Positions 1-8,308 of a stretch of DNA of 64,000 bases are shown in pieces; position 1 is the first letter of the stretch, and every line of letters starts with the position of its first letter. The DNA lies in the NCBI GenBank assembly GCA_903875575.1, contig CAIQWJ010000033.1:124001-188000 (forward strand), given 5' to 3'. The notes under the pieces are model-generated. The model worked only from the letters and a program-made list of their open reading frames with translations. It was not told the DNA's origin and did not search any database. Source of the DNA: an uncultured Acidobacteriia bacterium (lineage in GTDB: Bacteria; Acidobacteriota; Terriglobia; Bryobacterales; Bryobacteraceae). Made by a program: the position numbers and the translations under genes.

Positions 1-1466
1 GCGACCTGATACTCCGCGAGCGCTTCTTTTGGCTTGTTCTCCAGCACCAACAGATCGCCCAGCATCTCGCGCGCCGGAATGTCCACCTCACCCTGCCCCA
101 GCTTGTCCTGCTGGTCGGCTGCTTTACGCATGGACGCCACGGCGGCGGCCGGATCATTCCCGGTGAACGCCTTCCAGGCCACCAGTTCGTCACGAATGAT
201 TTCCATGCCGGGGATGAAGAACTGGAACTCCTCGTCCTTCTTCACAGCCTCCATCGACTGCTCGAACTTCGCCAGTGCCGCAGCCGCCATTTTGGCATCG
301 CGCAGATGGCCAGCCGCCACACCCTGAGCCCAGTAGATATCAAAAGCTTCCTGCGGCTTCGAGCCTGGATCGGGCGCAAGCGTTGCAATTGCCTTCCACT
401 GGTGCATCTCCATGGCGAAGACAGCGCGGAGCTCGTTATCGAAGTAGTTCCCGAGATCCTTCATGTCGTCCATGCCGGGCATCCACTTCATCATGTCGCC
501 GACGGACTTCATCTTCGCCGTCAGCGCCCTCGCCTTCTCGTCTTCTCCGGTCTGGAGCCAGGCGTAGATGAGAAATTCATCGGCATGCATCTGATGCGCC
601 GCGCCGGGTTGACCGGAGGCGTGCGCTTTCTCCGAAGCAGCGACAGAAGCGAGGTTCGAAGCGATATCTTCCTGCCACATACCCAGGCGGGCGAAGATAT
701 GCCCGGGCATATGCAGGGCGTGCGCGGATGACGGCGCGATCTTCGCATAGACACGGGCCGCCGCCAGGCCTTCGGTGGCCAGCGCCGGCGTATCGCAGGT
801 GTGAATGATGTAGTGCGCCAGACCGGGGTGTTCGGGGTGATCTGTAAACAGCGGCATCAGGATCTTCAGCGCTGCGTGCTCGTGCGTCAGAGACGTATCG
901 GTGGGTGCCACCGAGGCGATCATCGCGAGGGCATCAAGGGCTGCACCTTCCACATCGTTGGGATACTTCGAATGCAGCGCGTCCATTTTGGCTGTGTAAG
1001 CGTCGGCGCGCTGCTGATATTTTGCATCCGGTGGATCGAAGAACGCGCTGAGAGCGCCGATGTAGGCCTGTTCGCGCGCGGTAATGTTGAGCGATCCGCC
1101 AGCCAGCGCGCGCGCCTTCGCCATGTGCTGAGCGCCGAGCTTGATGGCGGCCTCATCGGGCGGTCCCCATAACTCGTGGTACTGCGACATTGCGACGCCC
1201 CAGTGCGCCATGGCGCAGGCGGGATCGTCTTTGGAGATCGCTTCAAACTGCTGCTGCGCTTCCGTATACCCAAACGAGTGGAGCAGGGCGACGCCGCGTT
1301 CGATTGCCGCCTGTGATCGCGCGGCGCAGGTGGTTGGGAAGGATACCGTGCCGAGTTTCTCACCCGCTTCAGGACCATGCTGGTGGTCCATGCCCGCCAT
1401 CGACTGAGCATACGCGCTGCAAGCCAAAACCATGCCGCAAACAGGAATAAAAATGAAGGACCGCAT
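1..1466 (-). CDS. Secreted tetratricopeptide-like protein (3' end beyond window)
   Basis: The gene runs off the left edge, so the C-terminus is missing; about 488 residues are visible. The start was chosen at the ATG whose product begins MRSFIFIPVCGMVLACSAYA, a clear signal peptide. A longer open stretch in another frame from 1474 is a shadow. After the signal come helical repeats resembling degenerate TPRs, for example around ALLHSFGYTEAQQQFEAI and HALHMPGHIFARLGMWQED. This type of exported TPR protein is common in Acidobacteria, but no biochemical role is established that I know of. It is divergent from the sugar isomerase-like gene at 1549, with an 82-base intergenic region. The function is unknown; a scaffold or peptide-binding role in the envelope is only inference from the repeats. 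Confidence 0.72.
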   Translation of the reverse strand, partial: MRSFIFIPVCGMVLACSAYAQSMAGMDHQHGPEAGEKLGTVSFPTTCAARSQAAIERGVALLHSFGYTEAQQQFEAISKDDPACAMAHWGVAMSQYHELWGPPDEAAIKLGAQHMAKARALAGGSLNITAREQAYIGALSAFFDPPDAKYQQRADAYTAKMDALHSKYPNDVEGAALDALAMIASVAPTDTSLTHEHAALKILMPLFTDHPEHPGLAHYIIHTCDTPALATEGLAAARVYAKIAPSSAHALHMPGHIFARLGMWQEDIASNLASVAASEKAHASGQPGAAHQMHADEFLIYAWLQTGEDEKARALTAKMKSVGDMMKWMPGMDDMKDLGNYFDNELRAVFAMEMHQWKAIATLAPDPGSKPQEAFDIYWAQGVAAGHLRDAKMAAAALAKFEQSMEAVKKDEEFQFFIPGMEIIRDELVAWKAFTGNDPAAAVASMRKAADQQDKLGQGEVDIPAREMLGDLLVLENKPKEALAEYQV

Positions 1467-1548
1467 TGCGTCATGATACGACAATCGGGCTCTCACCCGC
1501 GCGGTCACGGCAGTGCGGATAGACTCATTTGTGAAGGAGAAATGCCGA

Positions 1549-2502
1549 ATGAATCGCCGTCAGTTTATCCAGGGCGCCACGGGTGCCATCGCAATCGGAG
1601 CAGCGGCCGCTTTGCCCGAACCGGCGTCGGCCAACCCCATGGGACTCACACTCGGAATTCAGCTCTATACGGTGGGCAGCGACCTGGATAAGGATGCGTC
1701 GGCTACTGTTCACACTCTGGCGCAGATCGGCTACAAAGAAGTCGAAACGGCGGGTTTCGGTTCCGCCAAAACCGCCGCCGGGCTGCGGAAGATTCTGGAC
1801 GCCAACGGGTTGAAGTGCCCGAGTGCGCACCTGACGTTCGATCTGAAGAATCTCAATGCGGCTTTCGACGACGCGCACGCGCTCGGATGTTCTTATGCGA
1901 CGGCGTCGGTACCGCGCATGCTCATCATGGGCCTGCCTGCGATCACCGGCTCTATGTCGGAGGCAGAACGGAACGCAGTGATTGGCAAGATCATGGCCGC
2001 CCTCAGTACGCCCCTCTCGTCCGATGAGTTGAAGAGGATGATTGACGCGATGAATCTGGTGGGCGCGGCAGCGCGGAAACAAGGGCTCACTTTTGCGTCT
2101 CACAATCACACCTTCGAGTTTGAGCCGACTGACGGCAAGCCGGCGATCTACCGGATGCTGGAGCAAACCGACCCGAAGAACGTGAAGTTTGAGGTGGATT
2201 GCGGCTGGGCCGAGGTAGCCGGGCATCATCCGGGTGACCTTGCGGCGGCTTATCCCGATCGGATTAAGATGCTGCACATCAAAGATTTCCTGCGATTCGA
2301 AAAAGGCGCGAAACCGGGTGCCGCAAATGCGCCGAAGGGTTCGGAGATCGGCCAGGGGGTTGTCGATTACAAGAAGATCTTCGCTGGCATGAAGGGTAAG
2401 GGGATCGAGCATATTTTCGTGGAGCAGGAAGGTCCGTTTACACGAATGACGCCACTCGAATCTGCCAAGGTGGGATTTGAGTATCTGAAGGCTCTGAGTT
2501 AA
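1549..2502 (+). CDS. Tat-exported sugar phosphate isomerase/epimerase-like TIM-barrel protein
   Basis: The product has 317 residues. The start is the ATG at 1549, preceded by a GAAGGAGA ribosome site at 1533-1540; an upstream in-frame start at 1513 would place a non-native extension before the signal. The N-terminus MNRRQFIQGATG followed by an alanine-rich stretch is a twin-arginine signal. The rest is a xylose-isomerase-like (AP endonuclease 2 family) barrel, with metal-site style segments SHNHTFEFEP, DCGWAEVAGHHP, MLHIKDF and FVEQEG. Cytoplasmic relatives isomerise sugars. Exported members in Bacteroidetes, Planctomycetes and Acidobacteria have been linked to cleavage of 3-keto-glycosides together with Gfo/Idh/MocA enzymes, and one such enzyme lies at 16257-17453. 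It is followed after 18 bases by the monooxygenase-fold gene, so the two are likely co-transcribed. The substrate is unknown. Confidence 0.85.
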   Translation: MNRRQFIQGATGAIAIGAAAALPEPASANPMGLTLGIQLYTVGSDLDKDASATVHTLAQIGYKEVETAGFGSAKTAAGLRKILDANGLKCPSAHLTFDLKNLNAAFDDAHALGCSYATASVPRMLIMGLPAITGSMSEAERNAVIGKIMAALSTPLSSDELKRMIDAMNLVGAAARKQGLTFASHNHTFEFEPTDGKPAIYRMLEQTDPKNVKFEVDCGWAEVAGHHPGDLAAAYPDRIKMLHIKDFLRFEKGAKPGAANAPKGSEIGQGVVDYKKIFAGMKGKGIEHIFVEQEGPFTRMTPLESAKVGFEYLKALS

Positions 2503-2520
2503 GCGGAAGGAATTCGCGCT

Positions 2521-2925
2521 ATGGGTCACGGAGTGTTTTTCCATATTGGCGCTTGTTTAATAGCGCTTGCGCTGGCATGTGGCACCGCGCCAGCCGCTGG
2601 GTTGCAGGACCGCGTTGTGCGGATGGCGGAACTTGAGATTGATCCAGCCCAGTTGGAAGCCTACAAGGCTGCGTTGAAGGAGGAGATTGAGACGTCGGTT
2701 CGGGTTGAGCCTGGAGTACTGAGTCTGTCTGCCGTCGCCCTGAAGGACGATCCCGCGCACATTCGAATCCTGGAAGTTTACGCCGATGCTGCGGCGTATC
2801 AGGCGCACCTGCAAACTCCGCATTTCCTGAAGTACAAGAGCCTGACTCAGAAGATGGTTAAGTCGCTGAAGCTGATCGAGACTGACCCCATCGTGCTGGG
2901 TGCGAAGGGCCAGTCGGCGAAATGA
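2521..2925 (+). CDS. Secreted antibiotic-biosynthesis-monooxygenase-fold protein
   Basis: The product has 134 residues. GGAAGGA lies about ten bases before the ATG. Residues 1-25 form a signal peptide (hydrophobic ACLIALALACGTAPAAG). The mature part is a single ABM (dimeric alpha/beta barrel) domain, with the typical beginning VRMAELEIDPAQLEAYKAAL and a later segment ILEVYADAAAYQAHLQTPHF. Family members include the YgiN-type quinol monooxygenase and heme-degrading or polyketide-modifying enzymes, so the exact reaction cannot be told. The short gap to the upstream isomerase-like gene suggests one transcript. It converges on the ankyrin gene, whose stop lies 17 bases further on. Fold confidence is good; function is open. 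Confidence 0.78.
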   Translation: MGHGVFFHIGACLIALALACGTAPAAGLQDRVVRMAELEIDPAQLEAYKAALKEEIETSVRVEPGVLSLSAVALKDDPAHIRILEVYADAAAYQAHLQTPHFLKYKSLTQKMVKSLKLIETDPIVLGAKGQSAK

Positions 2926-2941
2926 GCGGTCCTTTCGACGT

Positions 2942-4327
2942 TTAACGCTTTGGCGAAATCAGGGGCGTACGGTGGGCCTTTTCCAGCAGGGCAGTCATCA
3001 GGTCTACCGCGGTATCGATCGGCAGCCCGTTGGCAATCGAGATGGCGGTGCGTCCCTGCGCGTTCTTGACGTCGACATCGACGCCTTTGTCCGCGAGAAA
3101 CTGAATCACCTCGCAGATTGACTTCTGCGGTACCAGCGACCCGGTGCCGGTGACTGACATATGGACGGCGTTATTGCCGGTCTTGTTCACCGCCTGTGCG
3201 CTGGCGGGGTCCAGCTCCCAGGCATATTTGACGACATCCACGTGTCCACTGCCGGCGGCGGCCATCAAAAGAGTCGAATCATCCTGTGCCTTCAGTTTGG
3301 GATCGGCACCGCCCGCCACAAGAGCCTTCATGGCCTCCAGGCGGCCAGCCTTCGCCGCCAGCATCAGGGGCGTTTGCTCACCTGCGGGACCGCCACCGCG
3401 TCCTCCTCCTCCGCCAGCGGCACCTCTGCCTGCCGCAGCCGGAATGTTGGCAGTCCTGGCGTTCGGTTCCGCGCCTTTCGCGAGCAGTTCTTTCACAAGT
3501 TCCACCTTGCCCGTCTGTGCCGCGGAATGAAGCGGCGTCGTACCAGCCCGGTCCGCTACCTTCGGCAGGGCACCTTTTTCCAGCAGCGCGACCGCCGCTT
3601 CGGCCTGTCCCAGGTTGGTGGCGATCATCAGAGGCGTGGTGCCATCGGGCAAGCTTTTGTTCACTTCGGCACCCGCCGCGGCGAGTACCGCAACGGTTTC
3701 CGCATCACCCTTCTCCACGGCAAACATGATGGGCGTGAAGTTGCCTTTAGATGCCATGTTCACGTTCGCGCCGTGAGCCGTGAGCGCCTTGACCACGTCG
3801 GCGTGGCCCTGGGCCGCAGCCCACATCAGCGCATTTTGTGCCTTGGTCTGATCGGCGGCCGCCACGTCGGCACCGTGGGCCAGCAGTTGTTGCACCGCCT
3901 CTGTCCTGCCGTTACCCGCGCAGATCATCAGGGCTGTCTCGCCATTCCAGCGGGCGGCTTTCGCGTTGGCGCCCGCATCAAGGAGCTTCTTTACCAGGAC
4001 CGTATCGCCATTGGCGCAGGCCAGCGTCAGCGGAGTCTCGCCGTAATCGTTGGCTGTATCGGGTTTCGCGCCGGCCGCCAGCAGAAGCTGGGCAATTTCA
4101 TCGTCCGCGCGCTGGGCAGCCCAGGCCAATGCCGTAGCGGCACCAGGCTGGCTGGCATTCACGTCCACTTTTTCCTTCAGAAGTGCGACGATGGCCTTTT
4201 TATCCCCGGCCTTCGCCGCATCCACAAGGCGCAGATCGGCAGCTGTCAGGAATGTTACCGTCAGGGCAACTGTCAGACCGATGAGTGCAATCTGCCGGAC
4301 TCGGGCAGAGCGTAATTTGGAAATCAT
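2942..4327 (-). CDS. Exported ankyrin-repeat protein
   Basis: The product has 461 residues from the ATG at 4327, which is preceded on its strand by AGAAGG. An upstream in-frame start at 4369 exists but lacks a better site and adds 14 residues before the signal. After an N-terminal hydrophobic export segment (IALIGLTVALTVTFLTAA) come about a dozen ankyrin repeats, with units such as GETPLTLACANGDTVLVKKL and GTTPLHSAAQTGKVELVKEL. The repeats are interrupted near the middle by a Gly/Arg-rich insert (GRGAAGGGGGRGGGPAGEQ). Ankyrin arrays mediate protein binding; the partner is not evident. The gene is divergent from the DUF1592 cytochrome gene at 4435. A similar ankyrin/DUF1592 association is seen in Acidobacteria, so a shared envelope role is plausible inference. 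Confidence 0.85.
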   Translation of the reverse strand: MISKLRSARVRQIALIGLTVALTVTFLTAADLRLVDAAKAGDKKAIVALLKEKVDVNASQPGAATALAWAAQRADDEIAQLLLAAGAKPDTANDYGETPLTLACANGDTVLVKKLLDAGANAKAARWNGETALMICAGNGRTEAVQQLLAHGADVAAADQTKAQNALMWAAAQGHADVVKALTAHGANVNMASKGNFTPIMFAVEKGDAETVAVLAAAGAEVNKSLPDGTTPLMIATNLGQAEAAVALLEKGALPKVADRAGTTPLHSAAQTGKVELVKELLAKGAEPNARTANIPAAAGRGAAGGGGGRGGGPAGEQTPLMLAAKAGRLEAMKALVAGGADPKLKAQDDSTLLMAAAGSGHVDVVKYAWELDPASAQAVNKTGNNAVHMSVTGTGSLVPQKSICEVIQFLADKGVDVDVKNAQGRTAISIANGLPIDTAVDLMTALLEKAHRTPLISPKR

Positions 4328-4434
4328 AAAAATCGTTGCCTTCTCTGTTTGACTAAAGGGCGGTTGCAATTGGTGTCCGCTATTGATAACGTAATTGTGT
4401 CCATTTCGCAGGCTCCAGCATATCCTAAAATACT

Positions 4435-6810
4435 ATGAAGTCCATGCGGCCCTACTTATCTCTGCTTCGAATCACTCTCGTTTTCGGGTTGCTCACCGCC
4501 CTTGCGGCTTTCGCGCAGCAGCGGGCAGCCACGCCTGTCGCCCAAAAGCCCGCCAGTGCCGCCGACGCGGCCCCACAGCAGGCCATTGTTGACCAGTATT
4601 GCGTCATGTGCCACAGCAACCAGCTCAAGACGGCCGGAGTGACGCTGGAGAATCTGCATATTGATCGCGTGGGCGAGAACACCGCCACTTGGGAGAAAGT
4701 CCTCCGCAAGTTCGGCACCGGACAGATGCCGCCTCCGGGCATGCCCCGGCCGGAACCGGCGGCGTCCGCCAGTTTCACCACGTATCTGGAAAAGCAGCTG
4801 AACGCGAACGCCATTGCGCACCCGAATCCCGGTGCGCCCGCCATTCACCGGCTGAACCGTCTGGAGTATGGCAATACGATCCGCGATCTGCTCGGCCTCC
4901 AGGTGGACGTCAACACGCTGCTGCCTGGCGATGATTCCGGCTATGGCTTCGATAACATCGCCGACGTTTTGTCCGTCTCCCCGGTCCTGCTGGAAAAATA
5001 TATGTCGGCCGCCCGTAAGATCGCCCGAACCGGGGTTGGCGTGATGGACACGCCGGCAGATGAGGCCGAGTTTCTGGTGCCGTTTGGAACTCCCACCGAT
5101 GTCCGCGTGAGCGAGGACCTGCCGCTCGGTTCCAGAGGCGGTTATGCGGTTCACTACAACTTCCCCGTAGATGGGGAATACATTATTCGCATCACCATGA
5201 ATAACGGTGGCGACCGGGGCGGAAAGGTGGATACGCGCCTGCCCCTGAAGGCGGGCCCGCAGGTGATCGGCGTGTCCTACGGCAAGGAATCGCCGATGCC
5301 GGAGACGACGGGTGGCCCGGGCCGCGGAGGAGCGGGTGGTGCGGGGGCGGGGCCTGGTGGGGCACCGCAGAAACTGGACCTTCGTCTGGACGACATGCGA
5401 GTGAAGATGCTCGACCCTCCCCCGGGCGGCGGACGCAACGTATTCGCGATTTCCGTGATTGGTCCTTATAACCCGACTGGACCGGGCAACAGCCCCAGCC
5501 GTAAAAGGATTTTTGTCTGCACGCCAACCGCGCCCGCGCAGGAAGAACCCTGCGCCCGGCAGATTCTGACGAATCTCGCGCGCCACGGATATCGGCGCGC
5601 GGTGACCAGCGCCGATGTCTCCCCGCTCATGGGTTTCTACCAGCGGGCGCGGCAATCCGGCAGCGGCGTTTCGGCCAGCTTCGATAAAGGCATTGAAGCG
5701 GCGCTTCGGGCAATGCTGGTCTCGCCGAACTTCCTGTTCCGCGAGGAGCGCGACCCGGAAGGCGCCAAACCCGGTTCCACTTATCGGCTGAACGATTATG
5801 AGCTGGCTTCGCGTCTTTCGTATTTCCTCTGGAGCAGCATGCCGGACGACGAATTGCTGGATCTGGCACAGAAGGGGCGGTTGAAGGATCCGGCCACACT
5901 GGATCAGCAGGTGCGCCGCATGATGGCCGATAACAAAGCCAGTTCGCTGGTGACGAATTTCGCCGGGCAGTGGCTCTTCCTGCGTAACGTGGAATCGGAC
6001 AAGAAAGACAAGGATGCCTTCCCCGAGTACGACCAGAACCTGCGCAACGCCTTCAAGACGGAGACCGAAATGTTCTTCGGCAGTGTGCTGAATAACGATG
6101 GCAGCGTGCTGGATCTTCTCCGCGCCAATTACACTTTTCTGAACGAGCGCCTCGCGAAACATTATGGAGTGCCCGACGTTTACGGCCCGGCGTTCCGCAA
6201 AGTCGAACTGGCGGATGAAAGCAGGCATGGACTGCTGGGCCAGGGCAGTTTGCTGACGGTGACTTCGTATCCCAATCGCACCTCGGTGGTGCAGCGCGGG
6301 AAATGGATTTTGGAAAACCTGCTGGGTGCGCCGCCACCCCCGCCGCCGCCCGACGTGCCTGCGTTGAAACCCCACGGCTCCGAAGGCAATATGACTCTAC
6401 GCCAGGCGATGGAACAGCACCGTGCCAATCCGACCTGCGCGGTCTGCCATTCACGTATGGACCCGATCGGCTTTGCGCTGGAGAACTACAACGGAATAGG
6501 CAAATGGCGGGTTATTGACGATACCGGGGCAAAGATCGACTCTTCCGGTACCCTGCCGGGAGGCGCGACCTTCAACGGCCCCGCCGGCCTGACAAAGTTG
6601 CTGCTCAGCGAAAAGAAAACCGATTTCGTGACCACGTTCTCGCGCAAGCTCATGACTTACGCGCTGGGCCGGGGAGTTGAGGCTTACGACGAACCCGTTG
6701 TCCGCGGCATTGCGCGGGATGCGGCGAAAGACGACTACCGGATGTCGTCCATCGTCATGGGCATTGTCCACAGCGCGCCGTTCCAGATGCGAAGGGCAGC
6801 TGAAAATTAG
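4435..6810 (+). CDS. DUF1592/DUF1588/DUF1585 multidomain c-type cytochrome
   Basis: The product has 791 residues with an N-terminal signal peptide ending near AFAQQ. The first heme motif is CVMCH at residues 56-60 and a second is CAVCH at residues 668-672. Domains in order: cytochrome c-like (about 45-125); DUF1587 (about 135-200, RLNRLEYGNTIRDLLGL); a middle region with a Gly-rich insert (about 285-310); DUF1595 (about 370-435); DUF1592 (about 445-570, LNDYELASRLSYFLW); DUF1588 (about 590-690, RTSVVQRGKWILENLLG); and DUF1585 (about 705-780, FSRKLMTYALGRGVEAYDEP). This architecture is frequent in Planctomycetes and Acidobacteria and has no proven reaction. It is normally paired with a DUF1552 protein, as here after 46 bases. 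No strong ribosome site precedes the start, so an ATG three codons later is possible. Confidence 0.9.
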   Translation: MKSMRPYLSLLRITLVFGLLTALAAFAQQRAATPVAQKPASAADAAPQQAIVDQYCVMCHSNQLKTAGVTLENLHIDRVGENTATWEKVLRKFGTGQMPPPGMPRPEPAASASFTTYLEKQLNANAIAHPNPGAPAIHRLNRLEYGNTIRDLLGLQVDVNTLLPGDDSGYGFDNIADVLSVSPVLLEKYMSAARKIARTGVGVMDTPADEAEFLVPFGTPTDVRVSEDLPLGSRGGYAVHYNFPVDGEYIIRITMNNGGDRGGKVDTRLPLKAGPQVIGVSYGKESPMPETTGGPGRGGAGGAGAGPGGAPQKLDLRLDDMRVKMLDPPPGGGRNVFAISVIGPYNPTGPGNSPSRKRIFVCTPTAPAQEEPCARQILTNLARHGYRRAVTSADVSPLMGFYQRARQSGSGVSASFDKGIEAALRAMLVSPNFLFREERDPEGAKPGSTYRLNDYELASRLSYFLWSSMPDDELLDLAQKGRLKDPATLDQQVRRMMADNKASSLVTNFAGQWLFLRNVESDKKDKDAFPEYDQNLRNAFKTETEMFFGSVLNNDGSVLDLLRANYTFLNERLAKHYGVPDVYGPAFRKVELADESRHGLLGQGSLLTVTSYPNRTSVVQRGKWILENLLGAPPPPPPPDVPALKPHGSEGNMTLRQAMEQHRANPTCAVCHSRMDPIGFALENYNGIGKWRVIDDTGAKIDSSGTLPGGATFNGPAGLTKLLLSEKKTDFVTTFSRKLMTYALGRGVEAYDEPVVRGIARDAAKDDYRMSSIVMGIVHSAPFQMRRAAEN

Positions 6811-6856
6811 GATATATTAGAAGGAAGCCGGAAACGCACCAAAAGGGAAACCAGGA

Positions 6857-8224
6857 ATGCTACTCACCAAAAAAGCTATTGCCCGCCGCACGTTCTTAAG
6901 AGGTCTGGCAGGCACCACCATGGCACTGCCGCTGCTGGACGCCATGATTCCGGCGATGATGACCGGCGCGGAGAGCGCGGCGTCAAAGTCTCCCGTCCGT
7001 CTCGGCTTCGCTTATGTCCCGAACGGCATTATCAATCTTGGTGGTGAGTGGAAGCCCAAAGTAACCGGTTCCAACTTCGAATTCGCCTCCACCATGAAGG
7101 TACTGGAACCCTACCGCGACCGACTGCTGGTACTCAGCGGTCTGACGCAGAACGGCGGGCGAGCCCTTCAGGATGGCGCCGGCGATCACGCGCGCGCGGG
7201 TGCCAGCTGGTTGACCGGCGTGCATCCGAAAAAGACGGAGGGCGCGGATATTCATTGCGGCATTTCGGCGGACCAGATCGCCGCGAAAGAACTCGGCAAG
7301 CAAACGCAGATCGCATCGCTGGAACTGGGCCTGGAAGCCGCCGGTCTGGCCGGTGGTTGCGATTCCGGCTACAGTTGCGCTTATACCAATACAGTTTCCT
7401 GGCGCTCGGCCACGACGCCCCTGCCGGTGGAAGTGAATCCGCGCGCAGTTTTTGAACGCCTCTTCGGCGATGGCCAGAGCACGGACCCCAAAGCGCGACT
7501 GGCGCGCATGAAGGAAGACAGCAGTATTCTCGACTTCATGATGGAAGACGTTTCCCGCATGAAGACCGGCCTGGGCACCCGTGACAAAGGCAAGCTGACC
7601 GAGTACCTGGATGCGATTCGCGACATCGAACGACGCATTCAACTGGCGGAAGCGCAAAGCGCTAATTTCAAGATGCCGCTGATGTCGAAGCCGGGCGGCA
7701 TTCCGGACGATTTCGACGAACACGCGAAGCTGATGATCGATCTGCAGGTGATCGCATTCCAGGCCGACCTGACCCGGGTTGGCACGCTGATGATCGCCCG
7801 CGAGGGCAGCAACCGGAGCTACAAGCAGGTGGACGTGCCGGACGGGCATCATTCGGTGACGCATCACCAGAACGATCCGGAGAAGATCGCGAAGACGATT
7901 AAGATCAATGAAGTCCACGTCAAGACCTTCGCGTATTACGTGGAGAAGATGAAGTCGACGCCGGATGGCGATGGCAATCTGCTGGATCACTCGTTGCTGC
8001 TTTACGGCAGCAGCATCAACGACGGCAATAAGCACTCGCATGACGATTTGCCGCTGGTGCTGCTGGGTGGCGCGAGCGGGCAGGTCAAGAGTGGCCGGCA
8101 CATTGCGTATCCCGCGGAGACGCCCATGAACAATCTGCTGTTGACGATGTTGGATAAAGCAGGTGTGCAGACCGAGAAATTTGGCGATGCTACGGGCAGA
8201 GCCGAGCATCTTTCGGACGTTTAG
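6857..8224 (+). CDS. DUF1552 Tat-exported protein
   Basis: The product has 455 residues. The N-terminus MLLTKKAIARRTFLRGLAG is a twin-arginine signal followed by a hydrophobic stretch. The body matches the DUF1552 family, with segments such as RLGFAYVPNGIINLGGEW, DGAGDHARAGASWLTGVHP and SSINDGNKHSHDDLPLVLLG. The family resembles DUF1501/sulfatase-like alkaline-phosphatase-superfamily folds, but no activity is established. It almost always follows a DUF1592 cytochrome gene, and here the two form a clear two-gene unit that ends at the strong terminator at 8245-8280. Co-conservation suggests that the pair act on the same extracytoplasmic substrate, with the cytochrome handling electrons; this is inference. 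Confidence 0.9.
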   Translation: MLLTKKAIARRTFLRGLAGTTMALPLLDAMIPAMMTGAESAASKSPVRLGFAYVPNGIINLGGEWKPKVTGSNFEFASTMKVLEPYRDRLLVLSGLTQNGGRALQDGAGDHARAGASWLTGVHPKKTEGADIHCGISADQIAAKELGKQTQIASLELGLEAAGLAGGCDSGYSCAYTNTVSWRSATTPLPVEVNPRAVFERLFGDGQSTDPKARLARMKEDSSILDFMMEDVSRMKTGLGTRDKGKLTEYLDAIRDIERRIQLAEAQSANFKMPLMSKPGGIPDDFDEHAKLMIDLQVIAFQADLTRVGTLMIAREGSNRSYKQVDVPDGHHSVTHHQNDPEKIAKTIKINEVHVKTFAYYVEKMKSTPDGDGNLLDHSLLLYGSSINDGNKHSHDDLPLVLLGGASGQVKSGRHIAYPAETPMNNLLLTMLDKAGVQTEKFGDATGRAEHLSDV

Positions 8225-8244
8225 CTTCCGCCCGGCAAAAACAC

Positions 8245-8280
8245 AAGGCCTGCAGACTGATTTCAGTTTGCAGGCCTTTT
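8245..8280. terminator. Strong hairpin terminator, probably bidirectional
   Basis: Bases 8245-8260 (AAGGCCTGCAGACTGA) pair with 8263-8280 through a 15-16 base stem with one G-T wobble and a tiny loop. The stem is flanked by A-rich sequence on the left and TTTT on the right. It lies between the converging DUF1552 gene and the molybdenum hydroxylase large-subunit gene, so it can serve both. Confidence 0.88.
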
Positions 8281-8308
8281 CTGTTCCCGGTATTGCGCGG
8301 GCCCGGTG

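Noticed and set aside
4456-6375. Long open frame antisense to the DUF1592 cytochrome gene
   Set aside because: It is rich in Arg/Gly/His with no family features, and lies on the opposite strand of a clear multidomain gene; GC-rich codon bias creates such frames.
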